Shown piece after piece: positions 25,929 through 33,935 of a stretch of 64,000 nucleotides of DNA. The notes under the pieces were generated by a model. That model did no database searches and was not told where the DNA came from. It worked only from the letters and a program-made list of their open reading frames with translations. A program made the translations under genes and the position numbers. The first letter of the stretch is position 1; each line of letters opens with the position of its first letter. The stretch is from Paenibacillus_AR sp051594765 (GTDB lineage Bacteria > Bacillota > Bacilli > Paenibacillales > NBRC-103111), in assembly GCF_051594765.1 (NCBI RefSeq), contig NZ_JBPPGJ010000011.1, positions 62,001 through 126,000 of the forward strand, given 5' to 3'.

Positions 25929-25954
25929 CATTATAAAAAACATCCTTTATAATG
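25929..25954. promoter_or_regulatory. Inverted repeat carrying divergent -10 elements
   Basis: Perfect 9-bp arms CATTATAAA (25929-25937) and TTTATAATG (25946-25954). Each arm holds TATAAT facing outwards: 25948-25953 for the AraC gene and the complement of 25930-25935 for the sugar operon. A regulator bound here would act on both directions. The -35 elements are weak. Confidence 0.5.
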
Positions 25955-26015
25955 ACTATAAACGATGTTGCTTGATACCTGAACGATCTGGCTATTATGC
26001 AGAGGAGCGGACGCC

Positions 26016-26840
26016 ATGAACCACCTTGACCAGCTGTTAGCCTGCGGCTATTCCTATCACAGGCAGCCCTTCGGGCATGCCTCCAGCCAGATCTCCTATT
26101 ATTTGTTCCGCCTGCAGACGGAAGGCAGCTGCCGGGCACTGGTCAACGGGGAGATGACGACGCTTGCCCCAGGAGACCTGCTGCTCTACCGTCCCGGGGA
26201 GCCTTACGAGCTTCAGATCGGCCCGGAGCCTCACGGGAAGGGTCAAGTGGCGAGCGGCGATTTCTACTTGTACTGCAGGGGGAGCTGGATCGACCGATGG
26301 TGGGAGGAATCCCCCAAATCAGGGCGGTGCCGCATCCATCCGGACGAGAATCTGATCTCCCTGTGGCGCCATCTTAATCTGGAGCACCGCCGGACAGAGG
26401 AACGGAACGAGGAGCTGGTGGCCTATCTCCTCCGCTCCCTGTGCCTGACCATCAGCCGGTTGGTCAAGGAGTCCGATACGCCCCAAGGACGCTCCTATAC
26501 CGCCCTCCGCATGAAGAATTACATCGCGGAGCACGCCGTCACCCCCTTGAAAGTCGAGGATGTGGCTCGGCACGTGGACTTAAGCGTCTCCCGGGCGGTC
26601 CACCTGTTCAAGGATATCTTCGGCACGACGATGATCCGCTATGCCCAGGAGGTCCGGCTGGCATCCGCACTGGAGCGGATCCGGTACAGCGACATGTCTC
26701 TGGAACAGATTGCGGAAGCCTCCGGCTTTCCCAGCTATACGTACTTTCACCGGGTGTTCCGGGACAAGTACCGCATGTCTCCTTCCGAATACCGCCGGAA
26801 TGCAGCCGCTTCCGCTTCGGCCCCCATCACTAAGGAGTGA
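26016..26840 (+). CDS. AraC family regulator, arabinose-type cupin sensor
   Basis: 274 residues. An N-terminal cupin (FRLQTEGSCRALVNGE...LYRPGEPYELQIG) is followed by two AraC helix-turn-helix motifs (VEDVARHVDLSVSRAVHLFK and LEQIAEASGFPSYTYFHRVF, then the YRMSPSEYRR tail). AGAGGAG precedes the ATG. It is divergent from the sugar isomerase/dehydrogenase operon across a 118-base promoter region with a perfect inverted repeat, so it is the likely regulator of that operon. Confidence 0.9.
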   Translation: MNHLDQLLACGYSYHRQPFGHASSQISYYLFRLQTEGSCRALVNGEMTTLAPGDLLLYRPGEPYELQIGPEPHGKGQVASGDFYLYCRGSWIDRWWEESPKSGRCRIHPDENLISLWRHLNLEHRRTEERNEELVAYLLRSLCLTISRLVKESDTPQGRSYTALRMKNYIAEHAVTPLKVEDVARHVDLSVSRAVHLFKDIFGTTMIRYAQEVRLASALERIRYSDMSLEQIAEASGFPSYTYFHRVFRDKYRMSPSEYRRNAAASASAPITKE

Positions 26841-26868
26841 CGGGCCATACCTCCCATCCATGAATAAA

Positions 26869-26888
26869 GACCGCCCCGTGGGGCGGTC
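26869..26888. terminator. Hairpin terminator between araC and livJ
   Basis: GACCGCCCC (26869-26877) pairs with GGGGCGGTC (26880-26888). The minimal loop and modest T-tracts (CTCCTTT to the right; AAA to the left) allow use from both sides. Confidence 0.7.
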
Positions 26889-26907
26889 TCCTTTATGTGT
26901 AGGAAAA

Positions 26908-28131
26908 TTACGGATTAACCTTGGATTTGAACACTTGCTTGCCATCCTTGAATTCCACGACGACGGCAGATTTCACAGGGTCATGGGTTTCATTAAGAGT
27001 CAGTACACCGGTAGCCAGCTTCAGATCCTTGGTCTTGGCCAGGGCATCCTTGATCTTCTCGGGCTCGGCAGCCCCTGCACGCTTGATCGCATCCGCCAGC
27101 AGCTTGGTCGCGTCATAGCTAAGAGCGGCCAGCGCGTCCGGAACTTCATTGTTGTAGTCCTTCTTATAAGCGGTAACGAAGGCCTGAACCTCAGGGGAGG
27201 TATCGTCCGCTGCGTAGTGGTTGGACATATAGGTGTTGTTCAGCGCGTCTTTGCCTGCGATCTCGAACAGCTGCGGGGAATCCCAGCCGTCCCCGCCCAT
27301 CATAGCGGCCTTGATGCCCAGCTCTCGGGCTTGCTTCACGATCTTGCCCACTTCTTCATAGTAGCCCGGAACGTAGATGAAGTCCGGATTCTTCTCCTTA
27401 ATGCGGGTCAGCACGGCTTTGAAGTCCGTGTCCTTCTGCTGGTAGGATTCCTCGGCCAGAATCTTGCCGCCGTTCTTGGTGAAGGTTTCCTTGAAGTACT
27501 TCAGAAGCCCCTTCGAATAGTCGCTGGAGGAGTCGGAGAAGACCACCGCTGTCGCTGCCTTCAGCTCCTTCTGTGCGAAATCAGCCGCTACCTTCCCCTG
27601 GAACGGATCGATGAAGCAGGTGCGGAAGGCAAAATCATTCACTTTATTCGTCCGCTCGTCTACGGTGATCTTCGGATTCGTTGCGGTAGGGGTAATGAGC
27701 GGAACCTTCTTCTCCTGGGCAACCGGCAGCGCCGCCAGCACGTTGGTGGAGGTGACCGGACCCAGCAAAGCGACGACCTTGTCGTTGGAGATCAGCTTCT
27801 GTGCGGCACGGGTGGACTCTTCGGATTTGGAGGTGTTATCCGCCTGGACAATCTCCAGCTGCTTGCCGAGAACGCCGCCTGCGGCGTTGATCTCCTTGAC
27901 CGCCAGCTTCACGCCCTTCAGGGAGGAGCTGCCGAAGGAGGCTTGACCGCCTGTCAGCTCGAAGTTGGCGCCGATCTTAATGGTTCCGCCTGTAGCCGCT
28001 GCTGTGGATGCTGCAGCCGTGGACGCCGCCGGCGATGCTGCAGTAGTCTCCTCTTTCTTGTCCCCGCAGCCTGCGAGGGGGGCCACTGCCAATACAAGGG
28101 CCGCTGTTGCCGCTAACCAAGATTTCTTCAT
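26908..28131 (-). CDS. livJ: Branched-chain amino acid ABC transporter binding lipoprotein
   Basis: 407 residues. Lipoprotein signal ending LAPLAGCGDKK, an Ala/Thr/Ser linker, then a Peripla_BP_6 fold (IKIGANFELTGGQASFGSSSLKGVKLAVKEINAAGG; VVALLGPVTSTNVLA; FRTCFIDPFQG). It captures Leu/Ile/Val or related ligands outside the membrane. ATG 28131 has AAGGAAGGG upstream. It is the last gene of livHMGFJ, 76 bases after livF; placement after the ATPases is less common than livJ first. Confidence 0.92.
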   Translation of the reverse strand: MKKSWLAATAALVLAVAPLAGCGDKKEETTAASPAASTAAASTAAATGGTIKIGANFELTGGQASFGSSSLKGVKLAVKEINAAGGVLGKQLEIVQADNTSKSEESTRAAQKLISNDKVVALLGPVTSTNVLAALPVAQEKKVPLITPTATNPKITVDERTNKVNDFAFRTCFIDPFQGKVAADFAQKELKAATAVVFSDSSSDYSKGLLKYFKETFTKNGGKILAEESYQQKDTDFKAVLTRIKEKNPDFIYVPGYYEEVGKIVKQARELGIKAAMMGGDGWDSPQLFEIAGKDALNNTYMSNHYAADDTSPEVQAFVTAYKKDYNNEVPDALAALSYDATKLLADAIKRAGAAEPEKIKDALAKTKDLKLATGVLTLNETHDPVKSAVVVEFKDGKQVFKSKVNP

Positions 28132-28207
28132 GGTGGTTTCCCTTCCTTCTCTTCTAATTAGAGTGCCATTATTCTGAACGTGCCGATACACGTTGCAGTC
28201 GGGTGAA

Positions 28208-28912
28208 TCAATGACCGAGATACGCCATCTTGATCTCGTCCGATTGGGCCAGCTCGTCGGCCGGTCCGGTCAGAACGACCTTACCGGTCTCCAGCACGTA
28301 GGCCCGGTGCGCCACCTTCAGCGCTTGGTTGGCGTTCTGCTCCACGAGCAGGACGGTCGTGCCCTGCTTGTTGATCTCTTCGACGGTGCGGAAGATCTCC
28401 GCAACCAGGAGCGGAGCCAAGCCCATGGAGGGCTCATCCAGCAGAAGGAGCTTGGGGCGGGCCATCAGCGCCCGTCCGATGGCCAGCATCTGCTGCTCAC
28501 CGCCGGACAGCGTGCCCGACAGCTGCTTTCTCCGTTCCAGAAGGCGCGGGAAGCGTGTGAATACCGCCTCCATATCTTTGCGGATCTCCGCGTGGTCCTT
28601 GCGCAGGTAAGCTCCCAGCTCCAGATTCTCCTCCACCGTCATGTTGGCGAAGACCCGGCGGCCCTCCGGACAATGGACCAGCCCCTGGGATACGATGGCG
28701 GTCGGATTCTCCCCGGCGATAGGCTTGCCCAAGAAGGTGATGCTACCGCTCTTCGGCTTCAAGAGGCCGGACAACGTCTTCAGGAGCGTGGATTTGCCGG
28801 CGCCGTTGGCTCCGATGAGCGTCACCACTTCCCCTTCGTTCACCTCGAGGCTGACTCCCTTCAGCGCGTGAATAGCCCCGTAATATACGTCGATGTTGTC
28901 TACGTTCAGCAT
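28208..28912 (-). CDS. livF: Branched-chain amino acid ABC transporter ATPase
   Basis: 234 residues with Walker A GANGAGKSTL, signature LSGGEQQMLAIGRAL, Walker B LLLLDEPSMGL and H-loop-equivalent VLLVEQNA, all typical of LivF. One of two cytoplasmic ATPases powering branched-chain amino acid uptake. CAGGAGG lies before the ATG, two bases after the stop of livG. Confidence 0.95.
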   Translation of the reverse strand: MLNVDNIDVYYGAIHALKGVSLEVNEGEVVTLIGANGAGKSTLLKTLSGLLKPKSGSITFLGKPIAGENPTAIVSQGLVHCPEGRRVFANMTVEENLELGAYLRKDHAEIRKDMEAVFTRFPRLLERRKQLSGTLSGGEQQMLAIGRALMARPKLLLLDEPSMGLAPLLVAEIFRTVEEINKQGTTVLLVEQNANQALKVAHRAYVLETGKVVLTGPADELAQSDEIKMAYLGH

Positions 28913-28914
28913 GC

Positions 28915-29697
28915 TTACGCCTCCTGTCCCAAGTACGCCTCGATAACCTTCGGGTCGGACCGGATCTCCTCCGGCGTGCCGTCGGCGATCAGCATCCCCC
29001 GGTCCAATACATAAATGCGGTCACAGACGCCCATGACGAGGGACATATCATGCTCAATCAAGAGAATCGTCAGATCGAACTCCTCGCGGATCCACCGGAT
29101 CAGGTGCATAAGCTCCGTGGTTTCCTGCGGATTCATGCCGGCGGCAGGCTCGTCGAGAAGCAGGAGCTTCGGGCGGGCTGCCAGAGCACGGGCGATTTCC
29201 AGCCGGCGCTGGTTGCCGTAGCTCAGGTTCTTGGCGACCTCATGGCGCAGATGGTCCAGCTTGAAGATCTTCAGAAGCTCCAGCGCTTCCTTGGTGATCT
29301 CCTGCTCTCCCTTGAAGAAGCCGGGGAGCCGGAGGAAGGTGGTCCATACATTATGGCGGGCATGCTGATGGAAGGCGATCTTGACGTTGTCCTCCACGGT
29401 CATGCTGCTGAAGAGACGGATATTCTGAAAGGTGCGGGCGGCCCCCTTGCGGTTGATCCTGTACGGCTTCATGCCCCCGATGGATACGCCGCCCAGCAGC
29501 ACCTGGCCTTCGGAGGGCTCGTATACGCCGGTCAGCAGGTTGAACAAGGTCGTCTTACCGGCGCCGTTGGGACCGATCAGGCCGATCAGCTCCCCTTTGT
29601 CCAGGTACAGCGATACATCGGTCAAAGCCTTCAGGCCGCCGAAGGATCGTCCCGCATTCTTAACGTCAAGAAGCGCTTGGGATGTTTTCACGGTCAT
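28915..29697 (-). CDS. livG: Branched-chain amino acid ABC transporter ATPase
   Basis: 260 residues with Walker A GPNGAGKTTLFN, signature LSYGNQRRLEIARAL (the NQ/RR form typical of LivG), Walker B LLLLDEPAAGMNP and LLIEHDMSLVM. Second ATPase of the liv transporter. AAAGGAG precedes ATG 29697. Its 5' end overlaps the 3' end of livM by 32 bases, longer than the usual 4-base coupling. Confidence 0.95.
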   Translation of the reverse strand: MTVKTSQALLDVKNAGRSFGGLKALTDVSLYLDKGELIGLIGPNGAGKTTLFNLLTGVYEPSEGQVLLGGVSIGGMKPYRINRKGAARTFQNIRLFSSMTVEDNVKIAFHQHARHNVWTTFLRLPGFFKGEQEITKEALELLKIFKLDHLRHEVAKNLSYGNQRRLEIARALAARPKLLLLDEPAAGMNPQETTELMHLIRWIREEFDLTILLIEHDMSLVMGVCDRIYVLDRGMLIADGTPEEIRSDPKVIEAYLGQEA

Positions 29698-30655
29698 TGC
29701 CGGCCGCTCCTTTCTTCTTGAAGAGATTGCCGAACATGCTGTAGGCGAATTCCTTGGTCCCCATCAGGCCGCCCGGCCGGAAGATCATCATCATAATCAG
29801 CAGCACGGAATAAATGATCATCCGCAGCTCCGGGTAATCCTGCAGCAGGGTGAACACCGTCGTCAGGATGACGGCGCCTACGATAGCGCCGGTGGTGCTC
29901 CCCAAGCCGCCCAGCACGACGATGACGAGAATCTCGAAGGACTTCATGAAGTTGAAGCTCGTCGGATTGATGACGTAGAACTTATGAGCGTACAAGCCGC
30001 CGCCGACGCCGGCGAAGAAGGCGCCGATGACGAAGGCGATGACCTTATAGATGGTGGTGTTGATCCCCATGGATTCGGCGGCGATCTCGTTCTCGCGGAT
30101 CGCGATGCAAGCCCGTCCGTGGGTGGATTTCACGAAATTCTGGATCAGGACCACGGTGATGACGGTGACGAAGAAGACATAGGTCCAGGTCGTCTTGGCA
30201 GGAATACCGCTCAAGCCCGAAGCGCCTCCCACATACTCCGTATTGAGCAGAATGATGCGGATGATCTCGCCCAAGCCCAGGGTGGCGATGGCCAGGTAGT
30301 CTCCCTTCAGGCGAAGGGTCGGAATGCCGATCAAGAAACCGAACACCGCCGCAAGGGCGCCCCCGCAGGCCAGCGCAACGGGAAACGGCGCGTTGTAGTC
30401 CAGCGTGAGGATGGCCGACATATAGGCTCCGATGGACATAAAGCCCGCATGCCCCAGGGAGAATTGTCCGGTGAACCCGTTGATCAGGTTCAAGGATACG
30501 GCAAGCACGATGTTGATGCAGATCAGAATCAGCGTGGTTTCGGCCACGTCATTTATCACTTCACCGGATACAAGCGTTTGTACGATAAAGTACACGGCTG
30601 TAAGAAGAACCAGCATAATGCCGAAAGGTTTGGCCGCTTTGAGCATGGATGCCAC
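29666..30655 (-). CDS. livM: Branched-chain amino acid ABC transporter permease
   Basis: 329 residues with about ten hydrophobic segments and LivM signatures (NLINGFTGQFSLGHAGFMSIGAY; GDYLAIATLGLGEIIR; GRACIAIRENEIAAESMGIN). Inner-membrane channel subunit pairing with LivH. The start is GTG 30655, directly after the livH stop; ATG 30646 with AGGTGG upstream is an alternative. Confidence 0.95.
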   Translation of the reverse strand: MASMLKAAKPFGIMLVLLTAVYFIVQTLVSGEVINDVAETTLILICINIVLAVSLNLINGFTGQFSLGHAGFMSIGAYMSAILTLDYNAPFPVALACGGALAAVFGFLIGIPTLRLKGDYLAIATLGLGEIIRIILLNTEYVGGASGLSGIPAKTTWTYVFFVTVITVVLIQNFVKSTHGRACIAIRENEIAAESMGINTTIYKVIAFVIGAFFAGVGGGLYAHKFYVINPTSFNFMKSFEILVIVVLGGLGSTTGAIVGAVILTTVFTLLQDYPELRMIIYSVLLIMMMIFRPGGLMGTKEFAYSMFGNLFKKKGAAGNDRENIPSAS

Positions 30656-31558
30656 CTACACTTTCTCCCGGACGTTCTTCCCGAACAGACCGGACGGCTT
30701 GAAGATCAAGATAAGGATCAGGACGGCGAACGCGACTCCGTCACGCCACAAGGAATAGCCGATGGAGGAAATGCCGGTCTCTACGGTGCCGAGAAGCAGG
30801 CCGCCGACCAAGGCTCCGGGGATGCTGCCGATGCCGCCCAATACGGCGGCCACGAAGGCCTTCAGTCCGGGAAGCACGCCCATCAGCGGATCCACGGAAT
30901 TGTAGGTCATCCCGAAGATGACGCCCGCCGCTGCCGCCAGCGAGGAGCCGATGGCGAAGGTGGAGGAGATGGTCCGGTCCACGTTGATGCCCATCAGACG
31001 GGCTGCTTCCATATCGAAGGAGACGGCGCGCATGGCCTTGCCGGTCTTCGTCTTCTGAACGATGTAGTGAAGGAGGATCATAAGGAGGATCGTAAGCATA
31101 AGAATCATGATCTGGTTGGTATCGATCTGGACACTGCCGAAGAGGTTGATCTGCTTCTTGGCGATGATCTCGGGGAAGCCCTTGGCCTGAGGCCCGACGA
31201 TGAAGATGCCGCCGTTCTCCAGGAGGAACGATACGCCGACGGCGGTGATCAGGACTGCGATCCGGGAAGCCGCCCGCAGCGGACGGTAGGCGGTGCGCTC
31301 AATGACCATACCGAGCAGGGCGCTTGTTCCCATGGCGAACACCAGCGCGATCAGGAACACGAGCACGGAGGGAAGATTGTACTTCTCCAGCCCCTTGGTC
31401 ACGTACAACCCGGCGAAGGCTCCGAACATGAAGACATCGCCATGGGCGAAGTTTATGAGCTTAATAATGCCGTATACCATCGTATAGCCAAGGGCGATCA
31501 GAGCATAAATGCTGCCTACCGACAGGCCGTTGATGGTCTGTTGAATAAAATATTCCAT
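30656..31558 (-). CDS. livH: Branched-chain amino acid ABC transporter permease
   Basis: 300 residues with about eight hydrophobic segments and LivH hallmarks (GLSVGSIYALIALGYTMVYG; INFAHGDVFMFGAF; GILPGLKAF-like VLPGLKAFVAAVLGGIGS). First gene of the livHMGFJ operon. AAGGGGTG lies six bases before ATG 31558. A sigma-A-type promoter overlapped by a 23-bp palindrome is about 60 bases upstream. Confidence 0.95.
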   Translation of the reverse strand: MEYFIQQTINGLSVGSIYALIALGYTMVYGIIKLINFAHGDVFMFGAFAGLYVTKGLEKYNLPSVLVFLIALVFAMGTSALLGMVIERTAYRPLRAASRIAVLITAVGVSFLLENGGIFIVGPQAKGFPEIIAKKQINLFGSVQIDTNQIMILMLTILLMILLHYIVQKTKTGKAMRAVSFDMEAARLMGINVDRTISSTFAIGSSLAAAAGVIFGMTYNSVDPLMGVLPGLKAFVAAVLGGIGSIPGALVGGLLLGTVETGISSIGYSLWRDGVAFAVLILILIFKPSGLFGKNVREKV

Positions 31559-31606
31559 TGCCGCACCCCTTAGATAATTGTGTGTATAAATATCATTGTG
31601 TAAGTT

Positions 31607-31646
31607 GTGTGTAATATAATATAACACACTAATTGACCCGTGGCAA
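31607..31646 (-). promoter_or_regulatory. livH promoter overlapped by a palindrome
   Basis: On the minus strand TTGCCA (31641-31646), 17 bases, then TATATT (31618-31623). The -10 lies inside a near-perfect 23-bp palindrome with GTGTGT/ACACAC ends (31607-31629), a plausible repressor site. The bound protein is unknown; it does not resemble a CodY box. Confidence 0.6.
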
Positions 31647-32123
31647 GTAACCTAACACCACCTTCTGTTTTCCACCGTTTGGACACAAACGTCTCCTGCA
31701 TACGGACAAAAATTCTGTATTGTTACATACAATAACACAAAAGAGCTATTTTGTGATTTGACTTTATCTTGCATTTGTGTCCAGATTTTTAACAATTGTG
31801 TTTTGGTCAATTATTTCAGCGTTGAAACGTTAGCGGGCGAAAGTGGTGACCCCCCGCCCTTAGCGGACGAGGCCTCCGGGAGTTTCTTCCAGTGCCGCGG
31901 ACCCGACGGATTCGGGCGACAAACCTCCTCTCACCTGCAGGGGATCGCCTTCTAAGCCCGTGTTGCCCTGCGTCTTACGATTAGGCATCCTGCTTAAGCC
32001 ATGTCAGCTTAACTCGCAAAGGTATAGGAGCATCTGTCCACGTATTGTATACAGTTCACAGTTTACCCTTCCCCTGCATTCACGAAGCAAGTCAGAACCA
32101 CCGGCTAAGCGGACGGGACCCTA
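31647..32123. other. Intergenic region, AT-rich then unremarkable
   Basis: Left part (to about 31810) is AT-rich with repeated TTGTGT/ACACAA motifs, including a perfect inverted repeat CACAAAA-6-TTTTGTG at 31736-31755. A sensor or repressor site is possible but has no clear gene to serve. From about 31830 to 32095 I see no gene, promoter or repeat. AACCACCGGCTAAGCGG (32096-32112) precedes the hairpin-rich repeat copy. Confidence 0.4.
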
Positions 32124-32318
32124 ATCAACGGCACATTTACCTTTCATTGATCCTGTTCCCCTTCATCGGACTCGATGAAAGGCATTAATGCCGTTGCTCA
32201 GGGGGTGAGGCCCCCCTCTCTCCCTTTTACCGAACTAATCAACGGCGCATTTGCCCTTGATCTCGGACTATGGGTTTGATCCGAGTGATCAACGGCAATT
32301 GTGCCTTTGGTTGCGACA
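32124..32318 (+). repeat. Dispersed about 195-bp hairpin-rich element, copy A
   Basis: Ordered blocks shared with copies at 44469 and 54645: ATCAACGGCACATTT; CCTTCATC; GGCATTAATGCC; a G-run/C-run hairpin (GGGGG...CCCCC near 32200-32216); ATCAACGGCGCATTTGCC followed by TTGATCTCGGA; and ATCAACGGCAATTGTGCC followed by TTTGGTTGCGACA. Four GGC...GCC palindromes and one G/C hairpin are spaced about 45-60 bases apart. Orientation is assigned arbitrarily. Confidence 0.8.
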
Positions 32319-32373
32319 TAGGTCCCGGAATCACGCTCCCCGTAGAGCGGGCGCCCTACAGTCGAACGAAAAC

Positions 32374-32407
32374 AAAAAAAGAGAAGGCCCCCCGAAGGGA
32401 CCTTCTC
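32374..32407 (-). terminator. Intrinsic terminator of the CDGSH microgene
   Basis: On the minus strand GAGAAGG (32407-32401), an inner CCC/GGG pair with a TTCG loop, CCTTCTC (32387-32381), then seven T. It stands 24 bases after the microgene stop and appears to serve only that gene. Confidence 0.9.
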
Positions 32408-32431
32408 ATCATGACTCGTATGTATGGATCA

Positions 32432-32509
32432 TTACTTGCCTTTCTTTGCGTGGGAGCCGTCGCATTGACCTTGAGCGTTTTGAGTGTTGCCGCATCCGCA
32501 TTGAGCCAT
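32432..32509 (-). CDS. 25-residue CDGSH-motif microprotein
   Basis: A 25-codon gene starting ATG 32509, six bases after GGAGGTG (within GAGGTGGAGGTG), and ending TAA 32432. The product is almost all motif: MAQCGCGNTQ at the start, then CDGSHAKKGK at the end. Cys4, Cys6, Cys16 and His20 reproduce the three-Cys/one-His set of CDGSH [2Fe-2S] proteins (C-x-C...C-D-G-S-H). Spacing between CxC and CDGSH is one residue longer than the classical consensus, and the usual Pro is absent. Known CDGSH domains are longer (about 40 residues or more), so cluster binding by such a short chain, perhaps as an oligomer or as a metal carrier, is inference. Own promoter, Fur-box-like site and terminator make expression likely. 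Confidence 0.75.
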   Translation of the reverse strand: MAQCGCGNTQNAQGQCDGSHAKKGK

Positions 32510-32552
32510 TTCGTTCACCTCCACCTCTATTATTTAGAATTACTATGTTATG

Positions 32553-32619
32553 ATAATAACACTTATGCTTACTTTTGTAAAGTGGTTTACGAAAAGTTAC
32601 TAAATGATAATGATTATCT
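32553..32619 (-). promoter_or_regulatory. Promoter and Fur-box-like site of the CDGSH microgene
   Basis: On the minus strand TTTACA (32576-32581), 17 bases, then TATTAT (32553-32558), about 44 bases before the ATG. Upstream, 32605-32619 reads TGATAATGATTATCT, matching the Bacillus Fur 7-1-7 box (TGATAATNATTATCA) at 13 of 14 informative positions. The box lies 23 bases upstream of this -35; a second, weaker promoter overlapping the box is possible. Confidence 0.7.
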
Positions 32620-32775
32620 TTCTCAATCACTTCGAAGCTGTGCCCCTCCTGCCAGCACCTCCCTGCCCAAATTAAGCTGGGGTTAAGGTTCCCTTCATCC
32701 CTCCTTCAGGTTCGGCCCCCATAATGAGGCCATGAAGACGATTCCAACCACCCCATACGAAAGGGAGTTTACCCA

Positions 32776-33717
32776 TTGACCAAACCCCAAGCAGCAGCAT
32801 CCGCCCCCCGGGCGGTTCAAACCGTAGAGACGAAGCCGGGCAGCCGGATCTGGATGATCACCTCCATCGCCTTGTTCGTCGCCCTCGCGGCCTATGTTAT
32901 TGCCGTGCCTCCGGGCCAAGGCTCCAAGGAGGAGACTGTGGCCAAGGTCAACGGGACGTCCATCTCGAAGACCGCGCTGTATGACGCCCTGGTGGCCGCC
33001 GGCGGAAGCCAGACGCTGCAGAACCTGATCAGCGAAGAGCTGGTGAAGCAGGAAAGCGACAAGGCCGGCATCAAGATCACCGACGCCGATCTCGAGAAGG
33101 AAATGGCCGACATCAAGAAGAATTTCTCCAGCGATGAACAATTCCAGGCAGCCTTAACCCAATACAACATGACCTTGGACAAGCTGAAGGCCGACATGAC
33201 CGTCCAAGCCCAGCTGCGCAAGCTGCTGGAGCCCCAGGTTAAGGTAACTGATGACGACGTGAAGAAATATTATGACGAGAACCTTGAATCCCTGAAGACG
33301 CCCGAGCAGGTCCGCGCCTCCCACATCCTCGTGAAGACCAAGGAGGAAGCGGAGACCGTTCTGGCCGATCTCAAAAAAGGCGGCGATTTCGCCGCAATCG
33401 CCAAGGAAAAGTCCCTGGATCCGGGCTCCAAGGAGCAAGGAGGAGATCTGAACTTCTTCTCCAAGGGCATGATGGAGGAGCCGTTCGAGACCGCAGCCTT
33501 CGCCCTGAAGGTAGGCGAGCTCTCCAGTGTGGTGGAGACCAGCAATGGCTTCCACGTCATCAAGCTCACCGATCATAAGGATGCCGCCACCCCCACCCTG
33601 GACCAAAAGAAAGACGAGCTGCACGAGAAGCTCGTGTCGGAACAGATCTCCACGCTGTCCTCCTCCTGGATTCAGGAGAAGACCGCCGCTGCTTCCATCC
33701 AAACCTTCCTGAAATAA
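32776..33717 (+). CDS. Membrane-anchored PrsA/SurA-type peptidyl-prolyl isomerase
   Basis: 313 residues. A 30-residue cytoplasmic tail precedes one helix (MITSIALFVALAAYVIAV), then a SurA-N-like helical region (VAKVNGTSISKTALYDALV) and a parvulin domain (about 175-275: VRASHILVKTKEEAE, GGDFAAIAKEKSLDPGSKEQGGDLNFFSKG, NGFHVIKLTDH). It should help fold exported proteins outside the membrane. Unlike classical PrsA there is no lipobox; anchoring is by an uncleaved N-terminal helix. TTG start 32776 is supported by AAAGGGAG nine bases upstream. Confidence 0.9.
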   Translation: MTKPQAAASAPRAVQTVETKPGSRIWMITSIALFVALAAYVIAVPPGQGSKEETVAKVNGTSISKTALYDALVAAGGSQTLQNLISEELVKQESDKAGIKITDADLEKEMADIKKNFSSDEQFQAALTQYNMTLDKLKADMTVQAQLRKLLEPQVKVTDDDVKKYYDENLESLKTPEQVRASHILVKTKEEAETVLADLKKGGDFAAIAKEKSLDPGSKEQGGDLNFFSKGMMEEPFETAAFALKVGELSSVVETSNGFHVIKLTDHKDAATPTLDQKKDELHEKLVSEQISTLSSSWIQEKTAAASIQTFLK

Positions 33718-33753
33718 CCACCGTGCCGGCCGCCTCCAGCAGCCGGCAGCAAG

Positions 33754-33781
33754 GCCCGAGACCCAAGTCTCGGGCTTTTTG
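33754..33781 (+). terminator. Intrinsic terminator after the foldase gene
   Basis: GCCCGAGAC-CCAA-GTCTCGGGC (33754-33775) is a perfect 9-bp stem followed by five T. Confidence 0.93.
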
Positions 33782-33829
33782 ACGTGCAGCAGGACAAGTC
33801 TGTGTCATATATGTTCACATAAAAAACCA

Positions 33830-33858
33830 TTGATTTCTGAAAATGACCGCTGTAACAT
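33830..33858 (+). promoter_or_regulatory. Candidate promoter of glnQHMP
   Basis: TTGATT (33830-33835), 17 bases, then TAACAT (33853-33858). It leaves a leader of about 70 bases before TTG 33936 in which I see no riboswitch. Confidence 0.45.
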
Positions 33859-33935
33859 AAGATAAACTGTAAGGTTTGTCAGATTACACGACATGTCCCA
33901 ACGAACCCAAACCGATTCTGAAGGGGTGGTGACTA

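Noticed and set aside
29432..31573. 713-codon frame antisense to the liv genes
   Set aside because: Shadow of the high-GC third-position bias of livG/livM/livH; no family resemblance.
31758..31955. 65-codon frame downstream of the CACAAAA dyad
   Set aside because: TTG start without a ribosome site and a composition break in the middle; not convincing.
32270..32686. 138-codon plus-strand frame over the CDGSH microgene
   Set aside because: No ribosome site; it begins inside repeat copy A and is antisense to a better supported gene.
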